Source of the DNA: an uncultured Oscillospiraceae bacterium
GTDB taxonomy: Bacteria; Bacillota; Clostridia; Oscillospirales; Oscillospiraceae
Length of the DNA: 46,654 nt
Direction of reading: 5' to 3'
Assembly (NCBI GenBank): GCA_934569045.1
Contig: CAKTJX010000018.1
Span: 1 to 46,654, forward strand
Positions 7,616-15,665 of the stretch are shown one piece after another (positions within the stretch are counted from its first letter, which is position 1; every line of letters begins with the position of its first letter). A program made the position numbers and the translations under genes. The notes beneath the pieces were generated by a model. That model had not been told where the DNA came from. It saw nothing but the letters and a program-made list of their open reading frames with translations, and made no database searches.

Positions 7616-8932
7616 ATGAATATTATCTTGCTATCCGGCGGCTCGGGGCAGCGGCTGTGGCCCCTGTCCAATGATGTCCGCTCCAAACAGTTCATCAAGA
7701 TTTTCCACCGGGCGGACGGCACCCTGGAATCCATGGTTCAGCGGGTGTACCGCCAGATCCGGGAGGTGGACCCAAAGGCGGAGGTGACCATTGCCACCTC
7801 CAAATCCCAGGTATCCGCCATTCATAACCAGCTGGGCGAGCATGTGGGCATCAGCGTGGAGCCCTGCCGCCGGGATACCTTCCCGGCCATCGCCCTGTCC
7901 GCCGCCTATTTGAAAGACGTCCGAGGGGTGGGGGAGGAGGAGCCGGTGGTGGTCTGCCCCGTGGACCCCTATGTGGACAATGACTATTTTGAAGCCCTGA
8001 ACGGTCTCCACGACCGGGCGGCGGTCAGCCCGGCCAATCTGGTGCTCATGGGCATCGAGCCAACCTATCCCAGCGAAAAATACGGCTACATCATCCCCAC
8101 TGGCAAGGAGCCCGTCAGCAGGGTTTCCATGTTCAAGGAAAAGCCCACCGAGGCGGTGGCCCGGGAGTACATTTCCAAGGGGGCCCTCTGGAATGGCGGC
8201 GTGTTCGCCTTCCGCCTGGGCTATGTGCTGGAGCGGGCCCATGCGCTGATTGATTTTGAAGACTATCAGGATCTGTTCCAAAAGTATGAGACCCTGAAAA
8301 AAATCAGCTTTGACTACGCCGTGGTGGAGCATGAGCCCCAGATCGAGGTCATGCGCTTTTCCGGCACCTGGAAGGACCTGGGCACCTGGAACACGCTGAC
8401 CGAGGCTATGGACAGCCACGCCGTGGGTGAAGCCCTGTTCAATGAGAAGTGCGAGAATGTCCATGTGGTCAACGAGCTGGATCTGCCCATTCTCTGCATG
8501 GGCCTGAAGGACGTGGTGGTCTCCGCCAGCCCCAACGGCATCCTGGTATCGGATAAGGAGCAGTCCAGCTATATCAAGCCCTTTGTGGACTCTCTGGATC
8601 ACCGGGTCATGTTCGCGGAAAAGAGCTGGGGCAGCTTCCGGGTCATCGATGTGGATGAGAATGCCATGACCATCAAGGTGACGCTGAACCCGGGCCACAG
8701 CATGAATTACCACAGCCACAAGCACCGGGACGAGGTCTGGACCGTGATTTCCGGCCGGGGCAAAACCGTTGTGGACGGCATGGAGCAGACGGTGCAGGCA
8801 GGAGACGTGATCACCATGGCCGCGGGCTGCCGCCATACGGTATTTGCCGAAACGGAGCTGAAGCTCATCGAGGTCCAGCTGGGCCAGGAGATCAGCGTGG
8901 AAGACAAGCAGAAATTTGAGCTGGACGATTAA
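7616..8932 (+). CDS. manC: Mannose-1-phosphate guanylyltransferase (with C-terminal cupin domain)
   Basis: Makes GDP-mannose from mannose-1-P and GTP. 438 residues. N-terminal nucleotidyltransferase with GGSGQRLWPLS at 8-18, VCPVDPYVDND, and FKEKPTEAVAREY with the lysine of the sugar-P site, then ALWNGGVF. The last 120 residues form a type II mannose-6-P-isomerase-like cupin (MNYHSHKHRDEVWTVISG), as in AlgA/ManC proteins. Start at ATG 7616 behind AAAGGAG (7603-7609); an upstream in-frame start at 7565 lies inside the repeat element and lacks a site. A separate class I isomerase follows, so the cupin here may be regulatory or vestigial. Confidence 0.93.
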   Translation: MNIILLSGGSGQRLWPLSNDVRSKQFIKIFHRADGTLESMVQRVYRQIREVDPKAEVTIATSKSQVSAIHNQLGEHVGISVEPCRRDTFPAIALSAAYLKDVRGVGEEEPVVVCPVDPYVDNDYFEALNGLHDRAAVSPANLVLMGIEPTYPSEKYGYIIPTGKEPVSRVSMFKEKPTEAVAREYISKGALWNGGVFAFRLGYVLERAHALIDFEDYQDLFQKYETLKKISFDYAVVEHEPQIEVMRFSGTWKDLGTWNTLTEAMDSHAVGEALFNEKCENVHVVNELDLPILCMGLKDVVVSASPNGILVSDKEQSSYIKPFVDSLDHRVMFAEKSWGSFRVIDVDENAMTIKVTLNPGHSMNYHSHKHRDEVWTVISGRGKTVVDGMEQTVQAGDVITMAAGCRHTVFAETELKLIEVQLGQEISVEDKQKFELDD

Positions 8933-8952
8933 GCCGCAAAAGAAGGTGTGAC

Positions 8953-9933
8953 ATGGGAAACAAGCCCGTTTTGCTTCGCCCCACCGGCAAGAATTATCTC
9001 TGGGGCGGCAGCCGTCTGAATGACGCGTTTGAAAAGAAGATTCCCATGTCCCCCCTGGCGGAGACCTGGGAGTGCTCCACCCATCCGGACGGTCCCAGCT
9101 TCGTATCCTCCGGCCCCTATGCGGGCCAGACTCTAGCCCAGGTACTTCGGCTCCACCCGGAATACCTGGGCCAGCGGCACAGGGAGAAGGGAGAACTGCC
9201 AATTCTCGTCAAGTTTATTGACGCGAAAAAGGACCTGTCCGTCCAGGTCCATCCCGATGATGCCTACGCCCAAATCCATGAGGGGGGGCAGCTGGGCAAG
9301 ACGGAAATGTGGTATGTGCTGGACGCGAAAAAGGACACCCGCCTGGTCTACGGCCTGAACCGTGACCGGACGGCGGCACAGATTCGGGAAGCAATCCGAG
9401 ATGGGACGCTTCTCAAGGAGCTCCAGCTGGTTCCGGTGCGGAAGGATGATCTGTTTTTCCTGGAGCCCGGCACCATCCATGCCCTGGGAGCCGGGGCGTT
9501 GGTTGCGGAAATTCAGGAGAGCTCCAACCTGACCTACCGCCTCTATGACTACGACCGCACGGATAAGCAGGGCCAAAAGCGCCCGCTGCACATTGATAAG
9601 GCCTTGGCCGTTGCCAACCTGCGGGGCCTCGCTGCCCCCCGGCAGCCCATGCGGGTGCTGAAATACAGGCCCGGGGTGGCATCCGAATTGCTGACCCGGT
9701 GCCGGTATTTTGAGGTTCACCGGATGCTCCTCAATACGGAGCGGCGGCAGATCGTGACCTATCAGTCGGACGGTCTGGCCTTTCGGGTGCTGCTGTGTAT
9801 CGGCGGCTGCGGGAGCATCCGGTTTGGAGAAGAAACGCTGCTGTTTTACAAAGGAGACTGTATCTTTGTCCCCGCAGATTCCGAGCGCCTGATTTTGCAC
9901 GGTCAGGCCCGATTTCTGGATATCCGCGGATAG
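8953..9933 (+). CDS. manA: Class I mannose-6-phosphate isomerase
   Basis: Interconverts fructose-6-P and mannose-6-P, a zinc enzyme of the cytoplasm. 326 residues, the short Gram-positive form. It shows KNYLWGGSRL near the start, the zinc motif VQVHPDD (about 96-102), TEMWYVLDA and GTIHALGAG, all typical of the cupin-fold class I enzyme. Start ATG 8953, 20 bp after manC, with AGAAGGTG (8941-8948). It supplies the entry step for the fucose-nucleotide pathway of this cluster. Confidence 0.95.
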   Translation: MGNKPVLLRPTGKNYLWGGSRLNDAFEKKIPMSPLAETWECSTHPDGPSFVSSGPYAGQTLAQVLRLHPEYLGQRHREKGELPILVKFIDAKKDLSVQVHPDDAYAQIHEGGQLGKTEMWYVLDAKKDTRLVYGLNRDRTAAQIREAIRDGTLLKELQLVPVRKDDLFFLEPGTIHALGAGALVAEIQESSNLTYRLYDYDRTDKQGQKRPLHIDKALAVANLRGLAAPRQPMRVLKYRPGVASELLTRCRYFEVHRMLLNTERRQIVTYQSDGLAFRVLLCIGGCGSIRFGEETLLFYKGDCIFVPADSERLILHGQARFLDIRG

Positions 9934-9947
9934 AAAGGAGCCTATTT

Positions 9948-11621
9948 ATGAACATTCAGGAAGAGTACACCCGTTGGCTCTCTCAGGCGGTGCTGGATGC
10001 GGATTTGATTCCGGAGCTGAAGGCCATGGATGCCGCAGGCATGGAGGATGCCTTTTACCGGGATCTGGCCTTTGGCACGGGCGGCCTGCGGGGCGTCATC
10101 GGTGCCGGCACCAACCGGGTCAATGTCTATACCGTTGCCAAGGCCTCCCAGGGCTTGGCGGACTACTTGAAGAAGCATTTTGAACATCCCAGCGTGGCCA
10201 TCGGCTATGACAGCCGGATCAAGAGTGACTGCTTCGCCCAGACGGCGGCGGGGGTGTTTGCCGCCAATGGAGTACGGGTGTTTATCTGGCCCCGGCTGAT
10301 GCCCGTGCCCACCGTGTCCTTCGCAACGCGGTTTTTGGGTGCCTCCGCCGGTGTGATGATTACCGCCTCCCACAATCCCAGCAAGTACAATGGCTACAAG
10401 GTCTATGGCCCCGACGGCTGCCAGATCACCACGGAGGCCGCGGCGGAAATCCTGGCGGAGATTGAAAAGCTGGATCTCTTCGGGGATGTCCAGCGGGGCA
10501 GCTTCCGGGCGGAGCTGGAAAGCGGCACGATTTCATACATTTCAGAGGAGGTATATACCGCCTTTGTGGAGGTGGTAAAGGGCCAGTCCGTGCTCTATGG
10601 GGAGCAGGTAGACCGGAATGCGGCCATTGTCTACAGCCCCCTCAACGGCAGCGGGCTGATGCCGGTGACCCGTACCCTTCGGGAAATGGGCTACACCAAC
10701 ATCACCGTGGTCAAGGAGCAGGAGCAGCCGGACGGCAATTTTCCCACCTGCCCCTATCCCAACCCGGAGATTCGGGAGGCCATGGTGTTGGGCATGGAAT
10801 ACGCCAAGCGTTGCCGTGCGGACCTGCTCCTGGCAACGGACCCGGACTGTGACCGGGTGGGCATCGCTGTGCGGAATGCGGCGGGGGACTACCAGCTCCT
10901 CACAGGCAATCAGGTGGGCCTGCTGCTGCTGGACTATATCTGTGCCCAGCGGACAAAGCACGGAACCATGCCGAAAAACCCCGTCATGGTAAAAACCATC
11001 GTCACCATGGATATGGCCCAGCGGATCGCGGAACATTACGGGGTAGAAACCCGCAATGTGCTGACGGGCTTTAAGTTCATTGGAGAACAGATCGGAAACT
11101 TGGAGCAGGAGGGTGCGGCGGACCGCTACATCTTCGGCTTTGAGGAGAGCTACGGCTACCTGACGGGCACCTATGTCCGGGATAAGGACGGCGTGGACGG
11201 CGCGTATATGATCTGCGAGATGTTCAGCTATTACGCCTCCAGGGGTGTCAGCCTCTTGGACAAGCTGGAAGCGCTTTACAGAACCTATGGCTACTGCCTG
11301 AATACCCTGCACAGCTTCACCTTTGAGGGCAGCGCCGGGTTTGCGAAAATGCAGCAGATCATGGCGGATTTCCGGGGCGGCATCCAGTCCTTCGGCGAAA
11401 AACGGGTGGTCAAGCTGCTGGATTACGCCGCGGGGCTGGACGGACTGCCCAAATCCGATGTGCTGAAATTCCTGCTGGAGGACAACTGCTCCATCGTGGT
11501 GCGCCCCTCCGGCACAGAGCCCAAGCTGAAAATCTATATCTCCGTCAGCGCGGAGAACGAGGCCGCGGCAAAAAAGCAGGAGGAAGCGATTTGCCGGGAA
11601 GCCCAGCAGAGATTGCAATGA
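9948..11621 (+). CDS. Phosphohexomutase (phosphomannomutase / phosphoglucomutase)
   Basis: 557 residues. Start ATG 9948 has AGAAAGGAG (9932-9940) and lies 14 bp after manA; the frame is open further upstream but that part only overlaps manA. Signature elements in order: GTGGLRG at about 43-49, the phosphoserine loop TASHNPSKYNGYK with S141, the metal loop DPDCDRVG, sugar loop GFEESYGYL, and phosphate loop RPSGTEPKLKIY. The alpha-D-phosphohexomutase family often acts on both glucose and mannose phosphates. Position directly after manC-manA points to mannose-6-P to mannose-1-P conversion (ManB role), but phosphoglucomutase activity (PgcA type, same length) cannot be excluded. Confidence 0.92.
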   Translation: MNIQEEYTRWLSQAVLDADLIPELKAMDAAGMEDAFYRDLAFGTGGLRGVIGAGTNRVNVYTVAKASQGLADYLKKHFEHPSVAIGYDSRIKSDCFAQTAAGVFAANGVRVFIWPRLMPVPTVSFATRFLGASAGVMITASHNPSKYNGYKVYGPDGCQITTEAAAEILAEIEKLDLFGDVQRGSFRAELESGTISYISEEVYTAFVEVVKGQSVLYGEQVDRNAAIVYSPLNGSGLMPVTRTLREMGYTNITVVKEQEQPDGNFPTCPYPNPEIREAMVLGMEYAKRCRADLLLATDPDCDRVGIAVRNAAGDYQLLTGNQVGLLLLDYICAQRTKHGTMPKNPVMVKTIVTMDMAQRIAEHYGVETRNVLTGFKFIGEQIGNLEQEGAADRYIFGFEESYGYLTGTYVRDKDGVDGAYMICEMFSYYASRGVSLLDKLEALYRTYGYCLNTLHSFTFEGSAGFAKMQQIMADFRGGIQSFGEKRVVKLLDYAAGLDGLPKSDVLKFLLEDNCSIVVRPSGTEPKLKIYISVSAENEAAAKKQEEAICREAQQRLQ

Positions 11622-11631
11622 AATGCGCTTT

Positions 11632-11668
11632 GCAGGATGCCGCCAAATCCGGTGTCCTGCATTTCTTC
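11632..11668 (+). terminator. Imperfect hairpin with T-rich tail after the mutase gene
   Basis: GCAGGATGCC (11632-11641) pairs with GGTGTCCTGC (11651-11660) with two internal mismatches, followed by ATTTCTTCT. Probably a leaky terminator between the sugar cluster and the lipoprotein gene. Confidence 0.4.
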
Positions 11669-11687
11669 TAAGAAAGCTGGAAACACT

Positions 11688-12869
11688 GTGAAAAAAAGAT
11701 TTGCTTTCTTGCCGTGCCTGCTGCTGTGCCTGGTGTTTACGGCCTGCGGCGGTACACAGTGGTCTTACCAGGAAAAAAGTGCGGAAAAAAGCTGCCGCAA
11801 AGCCGCTGCTATGGTTGCGGATTGCCTGAATCAGGCGGAATATGCTTCTTCCGCAAGCCACTGGGAGGACAAAAAACTTGCGCAGACGGACCGGACCCGA
11901 GCAGAGCAGCTGCTGGAAAGCGCAGGTCTGCCTGTCCTGCGCAGCAGCGAGGTTTCTCCTGAGTATCTGGGGCAGCCGGAGGGCCTGCGGCGTTTCCTGA
12001 AAGAGATTCGGGAGGGGAAGAATGGGGACTATTCCGTTTACCGGGTTACGGAAAACGGAAAAATAAGTTGTTCCTGCTTTTGGCAGAGAGATGGCGGATT
12101 CTATATGAGCTATGTCTGCTGTGACCCGGCCCAAAAGGGAAAAGACCGGGTTTCCATTGTGGAAACCTACGGAATCCAGGACTGGGACCTTTCAGAAAAG
12201 GGAAACTTTTACTACCGCACATTCTGGGAGGATGACCAGCATTACGCAAATTATAACCGAATCCGAACGATGCAGCCGGACGAGATGCTTTACGGTATGA
12301 CCCGCGGATACATTTTGCCGGTTGGCTATACCGGTGTCAATCTGTTCCTGTTGGACTGGGACAGCCACAGCATGGAGAATGTTTGCATCAATGACCTTTG
12401 GGACTGCCTGGAGGGTGCGAGGACCGGCCAGCGCCCGGACCCGGAGGCATTGGGCTTCGCCTATGACAGGGACCGGGGCTGCTTTGATGTCCCGGCGGAC
12501 CGCTTTGAGGCGGTACTGCTGAACAGATTCCCGTTGACACTGGAGGAATTCCGGCAGCTTACCGATTATTCGCCCCAGACGAACACCTACCCGTGGATTC
12601 CTCTGGAAAGTGAGCTTGCAATTCTCTATAGCCATGCCATTTTGGAGCCGGAGGTGACGGCCTGCCGGGAAAACGGTGACGGCAGTCTGACGCTGACTGT
12701 AGAGGTAGATTCCACGGACTGGAAGACGGATGCTCTCTTTATCCACGAGCTGACAATCCGCCCATTGGAGGATGAAACCTGCCAGTATCTCGGCAACAAA
12801 ATGATAAAGGTGGATCGGGAAACCCTCCCATTGAGCCTGTCCCGCGCGGAGGTTCGTGGAAACGGATGA
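11688..12869 (+). CDS. Secreted lipoprotein, unknown function (DUF6070-like, tentative)
   Basis: 393 residues from GTG 11688 (upstream AAGAAAGCTGGA); an earlier in-frame ATG at 11637 would bury the signal. Residues 1-20 form a lipoprotein signal ending in FTAC-GG, so the protein is likely anchored on the outer face of the membrane. The body is rich in aromatic residues, with SCSCFWQRDGGFYMSYVCC, a GNFYYR strand and ILPVGYTGVNLFLLDWDS. From memory this resembles the DUF6070 lipoproteins of Clostridia; I cannot verify that. No catalytic motif seen. It sits alone between the sugar-nucleotide cluster and a cell-wall peptidase, so a surface role is likely. Confidence 0.72.
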   Translation: MKKRFAFLPCLLLCLVFTACGGTQWSYQEKSAEKSCRKAAAMVADCLNQAEYASSASHWEDKKLAQTDRTRAEQLLESAGLPVLRSSEVSPEYLGQPEGLRRFLKEIREGKNGDYSVYRVTENGKISCSCFWQRDGGFYMSYVCCDPAQKGKDRVSIVETYGIQDWDLSEKGNFYYRTFWEDDQHYANYNRIRTMQPDEMLYGMTRGYILPVGYTGVNLFLLDWDSHSMENVCINDLWDCLEGARTGQRPDPEALGFAYDRDRGCFDVPADRFEAVLLNRFPLTLEEFRQLTDYSPQTNTYPWIPLESELAILYSHAILEPEVTACRENGDGSLTLTVEVDSTDWKTDALFIHELTIRPLEDETCQYLGNKMIKVDRETLPLSLSRAEVRGNG

Positions 12870-12879
12870 CAGGGAATGG

Positions 12880-12908
12880 TTGCATTTCGTCCCTTTCCGT
12901 GTTAAAAT
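12880..12908 (+). promoter_or_regulatory. Promoter of the VanY-type peptidase gene
   Basis: TTGCAT (12880-12885), 17-bp spacer, TAAAAT (12903-12908), 101 bp upstream of the start. The leader between carries no obvious regulatory fold. Confidence 0.55.
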
Positions 12909-13009
12909 AGCCGAGAAACGAATATTCTCTGATTTTTGACACCGTATTTTCTCGGACTTTGTCCGAAACCGAAAAGGAATGCACAAAAAGAAATAAAGAA
13001 GGCTCCGGA

Positions 13010-14356
13010 ATGAAGAAGAGAACGAAGAATCTGCTGTCTGCCGCGCTGATTGTGCTGGGTCTGGCCCTGATCGGCACGGCCGGATGGCTGTGGTACGACG
13101 GCAATGTGGACCGCAGCGGCTGGGTAGAAAAGGACGGCATCTACTCCTACGAGGATTTTCACGGCAAAAAGGTCACCGGCTGGCTGACGCTGGAGGATCG
13201 GACCTATAATTTTGACGAAGCGTTCCGTATGCGCACCGGCTGGCAGAACCTGGAGATCGGCAGGTGCTATTTTGGAACCGATGGCGTGCTCCGCTTGGGC
13301 CTGACCCAGATCGATGGGAAAACCTATTACTTTCATCCCGCCACCGGCGCCCTCAGCACCGGCTGGCAGACCATCGATGGGAATACCCACTATTTTTCCG
13401 CGGATGGCCCCATGGTCACTGGCTGGCAGGAGCTGGAGGGTCACACCTACTATTTTGACGAAAACGGCATCATGGCCACCGGCTGGCTGACCCAGGAGGA
13501 GAAGGTCTATTATTTGGGAGACGATGGCATCCTGCGCACCGGAAAGCAGACCATGGACGATGGCCTCCGGCTCTTCCGGGAGGACGGAACCATGGTCACC
13601 GGCTGGGAAGAGGAAGCGGATGGCCGGCACTACTACGATGATGACGGCCTGATGCAGTCCGGCTGGATGGAGGTTGAGGGGAAGCGCTATTACCTCTCCG
13701 AGGAAGGCGTCATGCAGACCGGCTGGCACGAAGAGGGAGAGTACCGCTATTACCTCCAGGAGGAAGGCAGCGCCGCGGTGGGGCGGCTGATTCTGGACGG
13801 GGATACCTACTATTTTACCCCCAAGGGCATCCAGGTTGTCCTGGTGAATCGGGACAATCCCATTCCCAGCTACTACAAGACCGATGTGGTGGTGGTAGAG
13901 GACTACCACCGCATCCAGCGGGTCGCTCTGGAGCCTTTGCGGCAAATGCTGGCGGACTGCCGGGGAACAGGCATCAAGGTCACCTTCAACAGCGCCTACC
14001 GGACCACCAAAGAGCAGACCACCATCCTGGAAACCCGGACCCAGGAATACGCGGATTCCGGCATGACCCAGGAGGAGGCCTATCAGAAGGCGCTGGAGAC
14101 CGTGGCCCTGCCCGGCACCAGCGAGCACCAGCTGGGCCTGTCCTGCGACCTGGTGGGCAAGGAGGCCAATGAGTGGCTGGCGGAGCACTGCTGGGAATAT
14201 GGCTTCATCCTGCGCTACCCGGAGGGGAAGTGGGAGATCACCGGCATCATCAATGAGCCCTGGCATTTCCGCTATGTAGGCACCGAGGTTTCCATGGATA
14301 TGAAGGATTCCGGTCTGTGCCTGGAAGAGTACCTGGGCGCGGGGCCGGTGAGCTAG
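13010..14356 (+). CDS. VanY-type D-Ala-D-Ala carboxypeptidase with N-terminal cell-wall-binding repeats
   Basis: 448 residues. Start ATG 13010 behind AGAAGG; an N-terminal signal anchor (about 9-26) places it outside the cell. Then come about twelve repeats of roughly 20 residues of the CW-binding (choline-binding-like) type, such as TGWQELEGHTYYFDENGIM, with the usual TGW, YYF and G positions. The C-terminal part is a LAS-fold metallopeptidase: FNSAYRTTKEQ, the zinc motif SEHQLGLSCD and EPWHFRYVG with catalytic Glu and His. Such enzymes trim the terminal D-Ala of stem peptides. The repeats suggest wall retention. It may reshape peptidoglycan; there is no vanA-like cluster, so glycopeptide resistance is not indicated. 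Confidence 0.92.
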   Translation: MKKRTKNLLSAALIVLGLALIGTAGWLWYDGNVDRSGWVEKDGIYSYEDFHGKKVTGWLTLEDRTYNFDEAFRMRTGWQNLEIGRCYFGTDGVLRLGLTQIDGKTYYFHPATGALSTGWQTIDGNTHYFSADGPMVTGWQELEGHTYYFDENGIMATGWLTQEEKVYYLGDDGILRTGKQTMDDGLRLFREDGTMVTGWEEEADGRHYYDDDGLMQSGWMEVEGKRYYLSEEGVMQTGWHEEGEYRYYLQEEGSAAVGRLILDGDTYYFTPKGIQVVLVNRDNPIPSYYKTDVVVVEDYHRIQRVALEPLRQMLADCRGTGIKVTFNSAYRTTKEQTTILETRTQEYADSGMTQEEAYQKALETVALPGTSEHQLGLSCDLVGKEANEWLAEHCWEYGFILRYPEGKWEITGIINEPWHFRYVGTEVSMDMKDSGLCLEEYLGAGPVS

Positions 14357-14443
14357 GGCGCGACTGCACCAGTGAAATCTTTCAATGCGAATCAATCGCT
14401 GAAATATTCAAAAAACTCATGGATATCCTGGGAATTTTAAAAC

Positions 14444-14560
14444 TTTTGAGTCTCGTAGGGGCGGCTACCAGCCGCCCGAAAGGTGTCGAAAGGGAACGGC
14501 GAAAACAAAACGCTCAGGTTCGGTCACTTCCGGGCGGCTAATAATAGTTGCCCCTACGGG
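14444..14560. repeat. Intergenic palindromic element, second copy of the 1.3-kb repeat family
   Basis: The 266-bp gap between the VanY-type gene and the SOD gene has no credible gene. Arms at about 14454-14482 and 14531-14560 are imperfect inverted repeats: CGTAGGGGCGGCTA with AGCCGCCCG, facing their complements CGGGCGGCTA and CCCCTACGG. TTTTGAGTCTCGTAG (14444-14458) is the exact complement of 1462-1476. Size and terminal arms fit a miniature inverted-repeat element. Confidence 0.6.
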
Positions 14561-14580
14561 CCATCAATGCTTGATTCACA

Positions 14581-14613
14581 TTGAAAATAGGGGGGCACGC
14601 TGCGGCGTGCCCC
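14581..14613 (-). terminator. Intrinsic terminator of the SOD gene
   Basis: Perfect 9-bp stem GGGGCACGC (14592-14600) / GCGTGCCCC (14605-14613) with a 4-nt loop, followed on the minus strand by CTATTTTCAA, 10 bp beyond the SOD stop codon. Confidence 0.7.
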
Positions 14614-14622
14614 TTGTGTTCT

Positions 14623-15078
14623 TTATCGGCCTCTTTTGCTGACAGGATGGATAATTCCGCAGGCGATTTTCGGTCCGGCATTTCCGGCGGGCTGGGTGTG
14701 GAAGTCGTCCGGGTCCGCATGGAGGATGACGGCTTTTCCAAGAACCTCCTCCACCCGGAAGCGCCCGGTCAGGACTTGCATATAGGCCTTCCCGCCGTCC
14801 CCCAGCAGCGGCGGCAGATCCCCCGCATGGTCCGGGTGCTGCGCATTGCCGGGGCTAAAGTGGCCGCCGCTGGCGGCAAAATCCGCCCCCGCACAGCTGG
14901 TGCCCTCGTGGATGTGGAAGCTGTAAAACCCGGTGGCGGATTCCGGCAGGCCCTCCGCCTGAACCTCGAGAAGAACCCCGTCCCGCCGCTGAAAGAAGCG
15001 GACAATTCCAATCAGCTCCGGGGCATCCGTTCCCCCCAGCAGCCTTGCCACGGCATCGGGTATTCGATTTTGAAGCAT
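14623..15078 (-). CDS. sodC: Cu/Zn superoxide dismutase family protein
   Basis: 151 residues. Start ATG 15078 with GGAGGAGA upstream. All metal ligands can be located: the FHIHEG pair, GGHFSPGNAQHPDHAGDLP with the bridging His, zinc His residues and Asp, and ILHADPDD with the last copper His. The disulphide cysteines (TSC and ACG) remain. The residue matching the active-site Arg (Arg143 in human SOD1) is Lys here, in GNAGPKIACG. There is no signal peptide, so the protein should be cytoplasmic, unlike most bacterial SodC. It is transcribed divergently from a marR-MATE operon and may share its regulator. A long plus-strand ORF across it is a shadow. Confidence 0.88.
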   Translation of the reverse strand: MLQNRIPDAVARLLGGTDAPELIGIVRFFQRRDGVLLEVQAEGLPESATGFYSFHIHEGTSCAGADFAASGGHFSPGNAQHPDHAGDLPPLLGDGGKAYMQVLTGRFRVEEVLGKAVILHADPDDFHTQPAGNAGPKIACGIIHPVSKRGR

Positions 15079-15139
15079 AGCATCTCCTCCGTAGTTACCC
15101 TATGCGGTGGGCGCGATTTGGTGTCTGCCGGAATTGGGC

Positions 15140-15194
15140 TTGACAAATCGGAATATCTCTATATAATTACCATCGGTAATTACTTAAGGTAATT
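15140..15194 (+). promoter_or_regulatory. marR-MATE promoter with overlapping operator palindromes
   Basis: TTGACA (15140-15145), 16-bp spacer, TATAAT (15162-15167). Overlapping the -10 is the perfect palindrome AATTACC-ATC-GGTAATT (15165-15181); a further GGTAATT half-site lies at 15188-15194. Position and symmetry fit an autoregulatory MarR operator that blocks initiation. Confidence 0.75.
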
Positions 15195-15209
15195 AATTAG
15201 GAGGAGCCT

Positions 15210-15665
15210 ATGACAATCGAAAAACTAAAAGCCATGCTGGATGCCTGTTACCAGGCCAAGCGCATTCGGGAGCTGCTGCCGCAGCTGCCGAAGGGGGTGG
15301 CCTCCTCTTACATTCAGTATCTGGATGCCATCGAGAAGCTGGAGCGGCAGGGGGAACCTGTGAAGATTTCGGACCTTAGCGACGCGCTGCACCTGCCCCG
15401 CCCGGGGGTGACCCGAACGGTGAAGGAGATGGAGGCCAAGGGCTATCTGCGAAAGTACGCCTCAGAAGAGGACGGACGGGTGACCTACCTCTCCATTACA
15501 GAGGCGGGAAAGCAGCTGTCCCAAACCTACAATACCCAGTATTTTGGCCTTTTGGCCCCGATGCTGGCGGATATCTCCGACGAGGAGGCGGACTGCGCCA
15601 TCCGGACCATTGAAAGAATTCACGCCATCATGTCTGAGAGGAGGATTACCCTTGAACAGCGATAA
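15210..15665 (+). CDS. MarR-family transcriptional regulator
   Basis: 151 residues. Start ATG 15210 with GGAGG (15200-15204) 5 bp upstream. Winged-helix core with KISDLSDALHLPRPGVTRTV as the recognition helix region and GYLRKYASEEDGRVTYLSIT as the wing (the D-x-R motif is clear), flanked by dimerisation helices. MarR proteins usually repress their own operon and release DNA on binding a small phenolic or other ligand. The palindromes over its promoter fit this. It overlaps the downstream MATE gene by 14 bp, so it probably controls that pump and perhaps the divergent SOD gene. Confidence 0.9.
   Translation: MTIEKLKAMLDACYQAKRIRELLPQLPKGVASSYIQYLDAIEKLERQGEPVKISDLSDALHLPRPGVTRTVKEMEAKGYLRKYASEEDGRVTYLSITEAGKQLSQTYNTQYFGLLAPMLADISDEEADCAIRTIERIHAIMSERRITLEQR

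Noticed and set aside
7631..9202. 523-codon minus-strand ORF over manC and manA
   Set aside because: Low-complexity His/Leu/Gly-rich translation typical of an antisense shadow; both plus-strand genes are certain.
10542..12134. 530-codon minus-strand ORF over the mutase and lipoprotein genes
   Set aside because: Antisense shadow without domain-like sequence or ribosome site.
13010..14356. Vancomycin-resistance locus
   Set aside because: VanY-type peptidase alone; no vanH/A/X ligase genes or VanRS pair nearby, and the wall-binding repeats fit a housekeeping role.
14581..15192. 203-codon plus-strand ORF over the SOD gene
   Set aside because: The minus strand encodes all Cu/Zn SOD ligands in order; the plus frame is a shadow.
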